Shown: in pieces, positions 42,852 to 51,183 of the stretch
Numbering within the stretch: the first letter of the stretch is position 1
Layout: each line of letters begins with the position of its first letter
Assembly (NCBI RefSeq): GCF_000482465.1
Contig: NZ_KI519427.1
Coordinates: 42,421-106,420, forward strand
Direction: 5' to 3'
Origin: Runella limosa DSM 17973
GTDB taxonomy: Bacteria > Bacteroidota > Bacteroidia > Cytophagales > Spirosomataceae
DNA: 64,000 nt
Position numbers and translations under genes: made by a program
The notes under the pieces: model-generated
Database searches by the model: none
What the model was told of the DNA's origin: nothing
The model's input: the letters and a program-made list of their open reading frames with translations, nothing else

Positions 42852-43340
42852 TTATGCCATAGTTTTTTGGGCTTCTTGGCTCATTTCGGCTACTTTTTGC
42901 TTCAAAGACTCTTTGTAGTCGGCGAGTTGGTTGGCTACGTTTTCGTCGAAAGTACCTACAATTTGTACGGCCAACAACCCCGCATTTTTGGCGCCGTTGA
43001 GCGCAACCGTTGCTACTGGAACACCACTTGGCATTTGTAAGATAGAAAGCACCGAATCCCAGCCGTCGATAGAATTACTACTTTTTACAGGAACTCCAAT
43101 CACGGGAAGGGTAGTGAGTGAGGCAATCATGCCAGGCAAATGAGCGGCTCCACCAGCTCCCGCAACGATGGCTTTTAGTCCCCGCGCACGAGCAGTTTTT
43201 CCGTACTCAACCATTTTTTCGGGGGTGCGGTGCGCCGACACGATGTCTATTTCGTAAGCGATACCAAATTCTTTTAAAACATCAACTGCTTCTTGCATGA
43301 CCTTGAGGTCGGAGAGGCTGCCCATTATGATTCCTACCAT
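42852..43340 (-). CDS. purE: N5-carboxyaminoimidazole ribonucleotide mutase
   Basis: 162 residues from the ATG at 43340; the longer frame adds an unrelated N-terminus. [24 protein letters not shown] and [11 protein letters not shown] are the PurE signatures, with the catalytic His in SAHRTP. It converts N5-CAIR (made by PurK, 10153-11286) to CAIR. The pair is not clustered, unlike in many bacteria. Confidence 0.95.
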   Translation of the reverse strand: MVGIIMGSLSDLKVMQEAVDVLKEFGIAYEIDIVSAHRTPEKMVEYGKTARARGLKAIVAGAGGAAHLPGMIASLTTLPVIGVPVKSSNSIDGWDSVLSILQMPSGVPVATVALNGAKNAGLLAVQIVGTFDENVANQLADYKESLKQKVAEMSQEAQKTMA

Positions 43341-43457
43341 GCTGTGTTTGTGTCTATTAGTTGCTATAATACGAGCTTTTGACGGCTTTGTCAACTCTAT
43401 CGTGTTAATTCTCGTTTGATTTTGCGTAAATTGCGGCACAAAAATAGTATTTTTCTA

Positions 43458-44366
43458 ATGAGTAACGAATTAGAACAAACCATTATTCAGCTCACAACGC
43501 CTTTGTATGCGCTTTTGATTGGGCTGGAGGCTTTGTTGAGCCACCGTCAGCACCGTGATTTTTACACTTGGCGTGACACCCTTACCAACTTCGTTTTGAT
43601 GCTCCTCAACGGAGGAATCGATTTGGCCTTTCGGGCGGTCTATGTTGTTGTTTTGGTATGGTTTTATCAATTCCATGTCACGGTCATTGATAACGTTTAT
43701 TTGTACTGGTTTTTGCTATTTCTGGCCGAAGATTTTGTGTTTTATGTTTTACACGTCGTCGATCACTATTGTCGATTGTTCTGGGCAGTACACGTCACAC
43801 ATCATTCGTCTGAGCATTTCAACTTAACGACGGGCTTCCGTTCGTCGGTATTTCAGCCCCTGTATCGTTTTGTTTATTTTATTCCATTGGTACTTTTTGG
43901 GTTTAAACCTGCGGATATTGTCCTAATGTATTCGATTACCCAGACTTACGGAATTTTGGTACATACCAATTACTTAGGGAAATTGGGCTGGCTTGGGTAT
44001 GTATTTGTGACACCTTCCCACCACCGCGTTCACCATGCTTCCAATGTAGCCTATTTGGACAAAAATATGGGAATGTGCCTTATTATTTGGGATAGATTGT
44101 TTGGTACTTTCCAAGAAGAGCTTGACCAAGAGCCTGTACGTTATGGACTTACGAAGTCGTTGGAAGATACAAGTTTAGGCAATACCATTTTTCACGAATG
44201 GAAAGCCATTGCCAAGGACTTGGGACGGAATGTGGGGATTGGAACAAAATTAAAATACCTTCTCAATCCCCCTGGCTGGTCGCATGATGGGAGCACCATG
44301 ACGAGCAATCAGTTGAGAGAGGTGGAGGAAAAACAAAAATCTAGCTCTTCAGTGACGACTCTCTAA
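43458..44366 (+). CDS. Sterol-desaturase/fatty-acid-hydroxylase family membrane protein
   Basis: 302 residues from the ATG at 43458. Four to six membrane segments and the eight-His di-iron motifs of the family: HVVDHY, HVTHHSSEHFN and HHRVHHASN. Members hydroxylate or desaturate lipids, using O2. The substrate in Bacteroidota is mostly unknown. The last 26 bp overlap the convergent LacI-type gene. Confidence 0.85.
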   Translation: MSNELEQTIIQLTTPLYALLIGLEALLSHRQHRDFYTWRDTLTNFVLMLLNGGIDLAFRAVYVVVLVWFYQFHVTVIDNVYLYWFLLFLAEDFVFYVLHVVDHYCRLFWAVHVTHHSSEHFNLTTGFRSSVFQPLYRFVYFIPLVLFGFKPADIVLMYSITQTYGILVHTNYLGKLGWLGYVFVTPSHHRVHHASNVAYLDKNMGMCLIIWDRLFGTFQEELDQEPVRYGLTKSLEDTSLGNTIFHEWKAIAKDLGRNVGIGTKLKYLLNPPGWSHDGSTMTSNQLREVEEKQKSSSSVTTL

Positions 44367-45366
44367 TCACCAAGGCGGCAGGAAGCATCAGGCTTTCTGC
44401 CGAACTTTTTTGTACGGCTTCGTTTAAAAAAATACGGGCAGCTTCGGCCCCAATTTGTTTGCCAGGACGCTGCACCGTCGTAAGCGAAGGAAAGATATAG
44501 GCCGAAATGGGGGAGTCATCAAAACCAACGACGGCCACTTGGTTGGGAATGTGCAAACCTCGCTCTTTGATGACGTGCATCGCCCCAATCGCTACTTGGT
44601 CGTTGACCCCAAAAATGCCGTCGGGAGGTTGTAGTAAATCCAGTAGCCGTTGGGTAGGAATGATGGCACTTTCGATTTTAAAATTGGTACTCACAATCAA
44701 TTCCTCTACAACGGGCAGATTGTATTTTTTCAAGCATTCGGTATAACCCAGAAAACGATGCTCAGTAATGGCCAAGCCCTGTGGCCCTTTGAGATGCGCA
44801 ATGCGTTGGCAGCCCATTTTAATGAGGTGTTCGGTAGCGGCAAAAGCCCCTAAATAATCGTCGATGGTGACGCGCCCTGCTTCAAACCCTTCGTATTCGC
44901 GGTCAATAAAAATCAAAGGTACTTTGCGCTGAATAATGCTTTCGAGGTGTTCATAATGGCCCGAATCGTAGGTTTCTTGCGAAATAGACAAAAATATACC
45001 TTCTACGCGGTTGGCCAATAGTTTTTCTACGTATTCTTTTTCCAGGGCATAACTTTCATTGGTAACACAAATATTCATCAAATAGCCTTGCGGCTGAAGC
45101 ACACTCTGAAGCCCTTCGATGATGGTGGTTTCGTGTTGGTGATTGAGTGAAGGTACGATGACACCCAACGTGCCCGTTCGTTTATTGAGCAGGCTCAACG
45201 ACACCGAATTGCGTTGATAACCCACTTTTTGGGCATATTCTTGCAAGTTTCGGCGGGTATCTTCATTGATCAACGGGTGATTGTTCAATGCCCTCGAAAC
45301 AGTAGATGGAGAGCACTTAAACTTTCGTGCAATGTCTTTGATGGTAACGGGGCGGTCGGTGGCCAT
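44341..45366 (-). CDS. LacI-family transcriptional regulator
   Basis: 341 residues: N-terminal HTH TIKDIARKFKCSPSTVSRALN, hinge region, and a periplasmic-binding-protein-like effector domain (GTLGVIVPSLNHQHETTIIEGL...). It would sense a sugar or related ligand. No sugar operon is next to it; it is divergent from the epimerase gene, ~100 bp away. Confidence 0.9.
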   Translation of the reverse strand: MATDRPVTIKDIARKFKCSPSTVSRALNNHPLINEDTRRNLQEYAQKVGYQRNSVSLSLLNKRTGTLGVIVPSLNHQHETTIIEGLQSVLQPQGYLMNICVTNESYALEKEYVEKLLANRVEGIFLSISQETYDSGHYEHLESIIQRKVPLIFIDREYEGFEAGRVTIDDYLGAFAATEHLIKMGCQRIAHLKGPQGLAITEHRFLGYTECLKKYNLPVVEELIVSTNFKIESAIIPTQRLLDLLQPPDGIFGVNDQVAIGAMHVIKERGLHIPNQVAVVGFDDSPISAYIFPSLTTVQRPGKQIGAEAARIFLNEAVQKSSAESLMLPAALVIRESSLKS

Positions 45367-45422
45367 GCGAGTTGGGGTGAATTTGCTAGCTCGAAAGTAC
45401 AGAATAGTGTTGAAATGAGCGT

Positions 45423-45430
45423 TATATTTG
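45423..45430 (+). promoter_or_regulatory. Probable -7 box of the epimerase gene
   Basis: TATATTTG, 39 bp before the ATG at 45469, in the divergent region with the LacI-type gene. No ideal -33 element. Confidence 0.45.
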
Positions 45431-45468
45431 GAAGAAATGTACCTTTACATCTTCATCATCAACTCACT

Positions 45469-45879
45469 ATGCTAACGAACGTAGAACACCTCGGTATTGC
45501 CGTAAAAAGCCTAGCGGCTTCGGACGAATTGTTTACCAAATTATTCAATATTGCTCCTTACAAACACGAAGAAGTAGCTTCGGAAGGCGTGACTACTTCT
45601 TTTTTCAAAATCAACCAAACCAAAATCGAATTACTCGAAGCAACCAATCCCGACAGTCCGATTGCGAAATTTGTGGAGAAAAAAGGCGAGGGGATTCACC
45701 ACATTGCGTTTGAGGTGGACGATATTTTATCTGAAATGGAACGGCTTAAAAATGAGGGATTTGTGCTACTGAACGAAACGCCCAAAAACGGTGCAGACAA
45801 CAAACTGGTGTGTTTTCTTCACCCCAAAGGCACCAATGGCGTATTGATTGAGCTTTGTCAAGAAAAAAAGACTGATTGA
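45469..45879 (+). CDS. mce: Methylmalonyl-CoA epimerase
   Basis: 136 residues from the ATG at 45469. A longer open frame extends upstream through the promoter and into the LacI gene and is not used. VEHLGIAVKSL, IHHIAFEVDDI and the final GVLIELCQ supply the metal ligands (His, His, Glu) of the glyoxalase-fold epimerase, which interconverts (S)- and (R)-methylmalonyl-CoA. The next gene starts 2 bp later. Confidence 0.93.
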   Translation: MLTNVEHLGIAVKSLAASDELFTKLFNIAPYKHEEVASEGVTTSFFKINQTKIELLEATNPDSPIAKFVEKKGEGIHHIAFEVDDILSEMERLKNEGFVLLNETPKNGADNKLVCFLHPKGTNGVLIELCQEKKTD

Positions 45880-45881
45880 AG

Positions 45882-46541
45882 ATGAACATAAAACTATTTA
45901 TCTACATGGCCATCGTAGTCGCCGAAATCATCTGCGGCTATGTGGGTTTTCGGGAAGGCGTATATGTATTGAAGCCCCTCATTATGTTATCGCTCATTTA
46001 TTGGCACCTCGACTACCTAAAAACGCATCCGTTGCTATGGATTGGGATGTGGTTTGGCCTGGGCGGTGATGTGTTTTTGATGTTTAGCGGAACGAACATG
46101 TTCATGGCGGGACTTGGGTCTTTTTTGGTGATGCAATTGTTTTACATAACAGCATTCACAAAGCAAAAAACGGCCAAAGGAAAGCAGGAATTAACAGGTA
46201 AAACTTGGAAACTTGTGGCACCCTTTGCGCTGTACGGACTGAGTTTTTTGGCGATTTTATACCCCTCGATGATGAATAATGCTGCTACGAAGGGGCTTTG
46301 GATTCCCGTAGTGGCTTATTCGGTGTGCTTGTGCAGTATGGGGGTGGCGGCGGCCTTGCGCAAATATTCGGTTCGTCAAGCGAGTTATGTTTGGGTTTTG
46401 GCGGGGGCGGTGCTGTTCATTTTGTCCGATTCTACCATTGCGCTTAATAAATTTATGCAACCTTTTGACGCTTCATCGCTCTTAGTGATGACGACCTACG
46501 CGGCGGCACAGTGGCTGATTATTTGGGGAGTGAAGAAGTAA
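45882..46541 (+). CDS. YhhN/TMEM86-family membrane protein (lysoplasmalogenase-like)
   Basis: 219 residues from the ATG at 45882. About seven to eight membrane segments and the family pattern VLKPLIMLSLIYW..., GDVFLMF and SDSTIALNKF. Members hydrolyse the vinyl-ether bond of lysoplasmalogens in animals; the bacterial role is unclear. Probably cotranscribed with the epimerase. Confidence 0.8.
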   Translation: MNIKLFIYMAIVVAEIICGYVGFREGVYVLKPLIMLSLIYWHLDYLKTHPLLWIGMWFGLGGDVFLMFSGTNMFMAGLGSFLVMQLFYITAFTKQKTAKGKQELTGKTWKLVAPFALYGLSFLAILYPSMMNNAATKGLWIPVVAYSVCLCSMGVAAALRKYSVRQASYVWVLAGAVLFILSDSTIALNKFMQPFDASSLLVMTTYAAAQWLIIWGVKK

Positions 46542-46567
46542 CAAAAGGCAAGGGGTAATTCGTGGGT

Positions 46568-46585
46568 CGGGTTGCTCACAACCCG
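46568..46585. repeat. Hairpin GGTTG-CTCA-CAACC, family E copy 1
   Basis: CGGGTTG / CAACCCG around the loop CTCA. The core is shared with 63945-63970, where the stem is longer, and both are followed by a (T)TGACA segment. It lies 26 bp after the YhhN stop; the 46542-46668 gap holds nothing else. Confidence 0.6.
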
Positions 46586-46668
46586 ATGAGTGCTTTTGAC
46601 ACCCCGACGTTAGGAGGGGCCTGTTACTACTCGGGTATAGATTCCTCGTTCCTCGGAATGACAAAATA

Positions 46669-49305
46669 TTAAAAAGGATAACCAATTCCGATGTTAAACA
46701 CGGGCAAATTGGCGCTGGAGCGACGGAATGAAAACCGTGGAAGCACATAACGCTCGTCGATGGTAATGGCATTTCCGTTGGCATCTTTGGTTTCAAAAAT
46801 GCGGCTCGGGTCATAGACTTTGATACCCATGTCGAGGCGAAAAATGAAGTAAGAAAGGTCGTAACGCAGCCCTACGCCCGTGCCTACTGCAATCTCTTTG
46901 TAAAAACGACTGACGTCAAAAGCTCCTTTGAGGGTATTTTGGTTGGGCGTGGCGTTTTTGTCGAGGCGTAAGCGCCAAGCATTACCAGCGTCGATGAACA
47001 AAGCGTAATTAACATCGCCCACAAACCGAAACAAGTGTCCCCGAAGTTCGAGGTTGGTTTCCATCAAAACGTCTCCTAGTTGCTCAAAACGATACTCAAA
47101 GCTGCTGTATTCTGTGATGCCAGGCTGCAAAGTGGTGGTTGTACCGTTGCGGAAAATCGGACTTCCCGTTTGCAAATCGACATTGGGGTAGGCCGAACCA
47201 AGCCCTAGCCGTCGAGGTGGCCAGGCCCTGAGGCTGTTGCTACCACCGCCCGTAAGCGATTTTTCGTAGGGAGAGACGCGTCGGTTGTTGTAATTAAAAA
47301 TCAAACCAGCATTGGCCCGATAGACCAGCGTACTTTTGGGGCCAATGGGGTGGTAGGTTCGGTATTCTCCGTTGAATTTCAAAAACTTATACAATTCAAA
47401 GCCATCGAGGATGAGGGGGAGTTTTTGTTGCCGGAGAATGTTGAGCGATGTCCCTCCAGCTTCTACAAACCAGCGCAAATAATGCGCTTTTCGATTTTGA
47501 CCAATGATGTTGTTATTAAACACATACGAAAAACTCATGCTCGAAATAACCGCCGATTGAAAGCTGAATTTCAGTGGATTGCCTCCGTAGGTGTAAAGTG
47601 AATCCAACAAATAGGAAAACTTTTGGCTTTGTTTACTTTCCAAAATGCTCAAATCAATGGGCGTAAAGTTGAGGTATTCGTACTCGCTTTTTTTCCAGTT
47701 GTAGCGTAAACTCGCCTGAAAACCACTTCGTACAAAGTCGGGGTCAGCACCTAAGAAGTCGCGGTTGGTGTAGTTGTAGCCAAGGCTCAAAATGCTTCGT
47801 GGGGTTTTGCGGTTGAGGCGCGACGCGAGTTTGCCAGGAAATAAAATACGAGGAAAAATGAGGGCAGTATTGGCACCAAGTTCTAGCGTACGAACGAGTT
47901 GAGAGGTGTTGTTTAACCCAAAATTGGCATCCAGTGCCCCGCGCAGCGACACCTCGAAGTTTTCGAGTCGTCCAAAAATATTACGAACTCGAAATGTGCC
48001 GTTTAAAAACGGCCCAGGGAGGTTTTGTACCACGTTGACGCCACTTTCGCCCGTTACTTGGTATTTGTCTTGGGGCAATACCCGAATGAGCGTCCGAATT
48101 TGGCCGTTGGTGGTATCCGATTCGATGTTAATAAACTGAAATTGGTCAAGCACACTCAACTGACGGTAGGTCTCTTCCCAATCGCTCTGCTTATACAATG
48201 CCCCTGGGCGAAGCAAAATTTTGCTGTCCAAAACGCGCGGGGCGTAGTTTTGCTTGGGCAAAAATGAATATGTAATCCCGCGAAAAGAGGTCGTAGAGCG
48301 CGGTGTACTATTGGGGTCGCTGGGAAGCGGCTCAACCCGAAAGCCTACGCTGCTAAACCGATATTGGGTATGCGTGGTCTGGTTGCGGGGATAATTGACC
48401 TGCAAACCTTTAATGTCCACGATATGAAACAAGGAGTCGGTGGCGGGGTCGTGCGCGCTAGTATCTACCAAAAAACCACCATATCGTTTCCCAAGAGCAT
48501 TTTGAACAGGGCGCAAGTAGTTTTTGTCAAAGCCATAGTAGCCGTTTTCACGCATCAGGCGTTCAATGCGCCCACTTTCGTTGATGACGTCGCTATTGCG
48601 GTAGTTTTTGTTAGATTTCAAAAAAGACACTTCCTTGTTTTTTTGCAACAAGGAGTCAATGGCGGCATCTTTGTGGGTAAAAATATCGACGTTTCGGAGG
48701 CGGTGCGGAAGCCCTTCTTTGATGATATAGGTGGTTCGAACGTGGCGCAAAAGGGTATCGGTAGCAAAAGAGACGTGGGCGTCGCGATAGCCTTGGTTAA
48801 TCAAATAATTTTTGATTTTCTGGGCGTTACTTTGCGCATCTTTGTCCGAAAAATAAACGGGAGGCTCTCCCACGGTTTGCATCCACCAATTGCCCGACTC
48901 GATGCGTTTTTGGTATTTTGTTCCCAATCGTGTGTACTTGCGGCGCAGTTTGGCAAGCTTTCGGCTATCGTTGGCATAGCGCTCAAACTGGAGTTCGTAG
49001 TAGCTGGTAAGGGAATCAAGTTTTTGGCGCGCAGGTTCGCGGTCGTAGCGTTTGTCGAAATACTGATACACCCACAGCGAAACCGTTGCTCCAGGTATGG
49101 CCAAAAACCGCTTGTTGGGACGTTGGGGGAGGAGAGCGGCCAAATCTTCGGTTTTGACGGCACTATTTCCTCGGAAACTTTGGTTTCCAAGCAAAAATTC
49201 ATCTTTTTTGAGGGTGCTTTTGGGAGAACAAGCACCTAAAATAAGAAGAAAAATCAGCGACAAATACCCCAAAAAGGGGCGAAAATGAGTTGCCTTATTG
49301 TGCAT
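46669..49305 (-). CDS. Omp85-family outer-membrane protein, TamL-like lipoprotein
   Basis: 878 residues from the ATG at 49305 (the frame upstream starts at a TTG). A lipoprotein signal (LIFLLILGAC) leads to a 500-residue part with POTRA-like repeats (about 25-70, 150-215, 330-400) and a C-terminal 16-strand barrel typical of the BamA/TamA family (VGTGVGLRYDLSYFIFRLDMG, ending NIGIGYPF). A lipidated TamA homologue is the Bacteroidota TamL type. It would assemble or secrete proteins or lipids at the outer membrane. Start codons of this and the divergent methyltransferase gene are only 20 bp apart. Confidence 0.85.
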   Translation of the reverse strand: MHNKATHFRPFLGYLSLIFLLILGACSPKSTLKKDEFLLGNQSFRGNSAVKTEDLAALLPQRPNKRFLAIPGATVSLWVYQYFDKRYDREPARQKLDSLTSYYELQFERYANDSRKLAKLRRKYTRLGTKYQKRIESGNWWMQTVGEPPVYFSDKDAQSNAQKIKNYLINQGYRDAHVSFATDTLLRHVRTTYIIKEGLPHRLRNVDIFTHKDAAIDSLLQKNKEVSFLKSNKNYRNSDVINESGRIERLMRENGYYGFDKNYLRPVQNALGKRYGGFLVDTSAHDPATDSLFHIVDIKGLQVNYPRNQTTHTQYRFSSVGFRVEPLPSDPNSTPRSTTSFRGITYSFLPKQNYAPRVLDSKILLRPGALYKQSDWEETYRQLSVLDQFQFINIESDTTNGQIRTLIRVLPQDKYQVTGESGVNVVQNLPGPFLNGTFRVRNIFGRLENFEVSLRGALDANFGLNNTSQLVRTLELGANTALIFPRILFPGKLASRLNRKTPRSILSLGYNYTNRDFLGADPDFVRSGFQASLRYNWKKSEYEYLNFTPIDLSILESKQSQKFSYLLDSLYTYGGNPLKFSFQSAVISSMSFSYVFNNNIIGQNRKAHYLRWFVEAGGTSLNILRQQKLPLILDGFELYKFLKFNGEYRTYHPIGPKSTLVYRANAGLIFNYNNRRVSPYEKSLTGGGSNSLRAWPPRRLGLGSAYPNVDLQTGSPIFRNGTTTTLQPGITEYSSFEYRFEQLGDVLMETNLELRGHLFRFVGDVNYALFIDAGNAWRLRLDKNATPNQNTLKGAFDVSRFYKEIAVGTGVGLRYDLSYFIFRLDMGIKVYDPSRIFETKDANGNAITIDERYVLPRFSFRRSSANLPVFNIGIGYPF

Positions 49306-49325
49306 TATCGACAATTATATACCTG

Positions 49326-50174
49326 ATGCTTTCTAAGAACGTATTAAAATACCTCACCTCGCTTCAACAAAAAAAATACCGTCAAGAATACGGCGCTTTT
49401 TTGGTGGAAGGGGCTAAAAGTGTCCTTGAACTACTTGCCTCCGATTTCGAGGTAGAAATGGTGGTGGCAACCGACAAATTTTACAAAGAAAACACGCGAA
49501 GCTTAGAGAAACAACCTTTTCGGGTTGAAATAGCTACGCCTGACGAGCTTGTACGGGCAGGAACGCTGCAATCCAATGATGCGGGGCTTGCCGTGGTTAA
49601 AACGAAATCGAACGATTTTTTGTATGCCGAAGAAGGAGAATACGTGCTAGTGCTAGATGATATTCGTGACCCTGGCAACCTTGGTACGATGATTCGGATT
49701 GCGGATTGGTACGGGATTCGTAAAATGGTGTGTTCGACTACTACCACCGATTGGTATAACCCCAAAGTGGTGGCCGCCAGCAAAGGCTCGTTTACGCGAG
49801 TTCAGGGCTTTTATACTGATTTAGGGGCTTATTTTGAACAAATTAGCGTTGGAAACGCTAGGCCAATTGCGCACCGATTGGAAATCGGTGCGAGCGGGCA
49901 AGGTAGCGTTGGAAACGCTGGGCCAGTTGCGCCCCGATTGGAAATCGAGGCGAGCGGGGCGAGCGTGTATGGGACGTTTTTGGAAGGGAAAAATATTCAC
50001 CAAGTTACGTTTGCCAAAACAGGCTACATCGTGATGGGCAATGAGTCGAATGGCATTGGTAGCGTTGTTGAAAAATTTGTGACGGACAAGGTGACAATTC
50101 CTCGTTTCGGAGAGGCCGAATCACTCAATGTGGGCATTGCCACCGCGATTGTGCTGGATAATTGGCGGCGATAA
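49326..50174 (+). CDS. SpoU/TrmH-family RNA 2'-O-methyltransferase with repeat-derived insertion
   Basis: 282 residues from the ATG at 49326. The three SPOUT motifs are present: DDIRDPGNLGTMIRIADW, GYIVMGNESNGIGS and IPRFGEAESLNVGIATAI, so the knotted SAM-binding core is intact; an L30e-like N-terminal domain precedes it. Between motif 1 and motif 2, residues ~174-213 are encoded by two 60-bp copies of a palindromic repeat (49844-49963), giving SVGNA-PIA-RLEI repeats not expected in the family. The insertion is in frame and would form a loop. The stop lies in a strong hairpin. Confidence 0.88.
   Translation: MLSKNVLKYLTSLQQKKYRQEYGAFLVEGAKSVLELLASDFEVEMVVATDKFYKENTRSLEKQPFRVEIATPDELVRAGTLQSNDAGLAVVKTKSNDFLYAEEGEYVLVLDDIRDPGNLGTMIRIADWYGIRKMVCSTTTTDWYNPKVVAASKGSFTRVQGFYTDLGAYFEQISVGNARPIAHRLEIGASGQGSVGNAGPVAPRLEIEASGASVYGTFLEGKNIHQVTFAKTGYIVMGNESNGIGSVVEKFVTDKVTIPRFGEAESLNVGIATAIVLDNWRR
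49844..49963. repeat. Two in-frame 60-bp palindromic repeats inside the methyltransferase gene
   Basis: Copies at 49844-49903 and 49904-49963 start TAGCGTTGGAAACGCT (itself a hairpin) and contain CGCACCGATTGGAAATCGGTGCG or its variant CGCCCCGATTGGAAATCGAGGCG. The length is a multiple of three, and the reading frame stays open through both. Related units with other stems lie just after the gene. Confidence 0.85.
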
Positions 50175-50214
50175 AATGGGGGTGAGACTGAACTTCTCGC
50201 CCCCATTTTATCGC
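50168..50214. terminator. Strong hairpin overlapping the methyltransferase stop codon
   Basis: GCGATAAAATGGGGG and CCCCCATTTTATCGC pair over 15 bp around a 17-nt loop. The gene's TAA stop is inside the left arm. Terminator or palindromic repeat. Confidence 0.7.
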
Positions 50215-50220
50215 GTCAGA

Positions 50221-50338
50221 GACGCTGGGACGTTGTGTCCCCAAATCGGAGTTTGGGGACAGCAGTCATCGAAGTTTGGGAACAGCGAAGGACGCTAGGC
50301 CGTTGTGTCCCCAAATTGGAGTTTGGGGACAGCAGTCA
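50221..50338. repeat. Two 48-bp repeat units after the methyltransferase gene
   Basis: 50221-50268 and 50291-50338 share GACGCT-GG-CGTTGTGTCC and the hairpin GTCCCCAAA / TTTGGGGAC, at a 70-bp period. Their outline (ACGCTaGGCC, TTG, hairpin around TTGGA, AGC) is the same as that of the intragenic copies at 49844-49963, with a different stem. Confidence 0.75.
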
Positions 50339-50366
50339 GATGCAAACAGACCGAAAGTATTGAAGA

Positions 50367-50567
50367 CTACTTCAAACTACGTAGTGGGAAGTTTTGAGCG
50401 ATTAGGTCAAAATCGGTGTCATTGTGTACCAACAGATAATCGTACTGTAAAGCTGTTGCTGCAATGAGGCAATCGGTACTTTTGCGAATAGTCACTCCCT
50501 TTTTTCGTAAATCAAAATATAACTTAGCTGCTGATACCGAAATGTTTTGCCAGTCGGGGGGGGGCAA
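50367..50567 (-). pseudogene. VapC-like PIN-domain toxin, C-terminal fragment
   Basis: 66 codons. The text GVTIRKSTDCLIAATALQYDYLLVHNDTDFDLIA is the C-terminal half of a VapC-type ribonuclease, with the two C-terminal acidic residues of the PIN site. The N-terminal half, with the first catalytic Asp, is missing; upstream lies a run of nine G/C residues (50556-50564) and then the MarR promoter. No antitoxin gene is seen. Confidence 0.7.
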
Positions 50568-50613
50568 CTTTTATCATCGCTTTTCACCATTCATAATTTT
50601 TTTTAAAATAAAA

Positions 50614-50644
50614 TTGGTTGATATGTCAACTTGTTTTACATTTG
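50614..50644 (+). promoter_or_regulatory. marR promoter with operator 1
   Basis: TTG at 50614-50616, 20 bp, then TACATTTG (50637-50644). The inverted repeat GTTGA-TATG-TCAAC (50617-50630) fills the spacer, so binding there would block RNA polymerase. Confidence 0.7.
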
Positions 50645-50648
50645 CAGC

Positions 50649-51125
50649 ATGGAATCTAATCAAAGCATACATATTAAGGAAAACATCTGGAAACACTTGG
50701 GCCAGTATCTCACCTTCAACATCAACCACGTATCGCACTTATTTGTGCGAAAAGTTAATCATGAGTTGGGACAGACGGGGTTATCCATTCAGATTGAACA
50801 GTTCCCGATTCTGTTTTTGGTTCGTTATGCGGCAGATGAGCCTCTTTCTCAGCAAGATATTGCCAATTTCCTACAAAAGGACAAATCGGCCATTCAGCGT
50901 TCCATTCGCACATTAGAGAGAGATGGATACATCCGAATCGTCAGTGATGACGTTGATCGTCGCCGCAACCTTATCCACTTGACTCCCGCTGGGAAGTTTG
51001 CCGTGGACAGAATTGCCGAAATGACGGCAGTGATTAATCAAGAAGTAACAGGAAAACTTACCCAAGAAGAGGTAGAAACCCTGATGAGGCTTTTGCAAAA
51101 AATAGCTTCCAACATTGAATTTTAA
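50649..51125 (+). CDS. MarR-family transcriptional regulator of the efflux operon
   Basis: 158 residues from the ATG at 50649, 4 bp after the -7 box. Winged-helix core with DEPLSQQDIANFLQKDKSAIQRSIRTLERDGYIRI and the wing DDVDRRRNLIHLTPAG. Directly upstream of, and in line with, the TolC/HlyD/RND genes. The same GTTGA-N4-TCAAC site occurs before this gene and before the TolC gene, so it probably represses both and is released by a toxic ligand. Confidence 0.92.
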   Translation: MESNQSIHIKENIWKHLGQYLTFNINHVSHLFVRKVNHELGQTGLSIQIEQFPILFLVRYAADEPLSQQDIANFLQKDKSAIQRSIRTLERDGYIRIVSDDVDRRRNLIHLTPAGKFAVDRIAEMTAVINQEVTGKLTQEEVETLMRLLQKIASNIEF

Positions 51126-51141
51126 ATTTTTTATCCAATTA

Positions 51142-51155
51142 GTTGACATATCAAC
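51142..51155 (+). promoter_or_regulatory. Operator 2 before the TolC gene
   Basis: GTTGA-CATA-TCAAC, identical half sites to operator 1, 28 bp before the ATG at 51184. Confidence 0.7.
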
Positions 51156-51183
51156 TTATAATTTTTCTTAGTAAAGTACAACC

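Noticed and set aside
45214-45468. N-terminal extension of the epimerase frame
   Set aside because: Covers the promoter and runs antisense to the LacI-type gene; the epimerase domain starts at 45469.
48364-49239. Plus-strand 291-codon frame
   Set aside because: Antisense to the TamL-like gene; no recognisable motif and frame lengths here are expected from GC bias.
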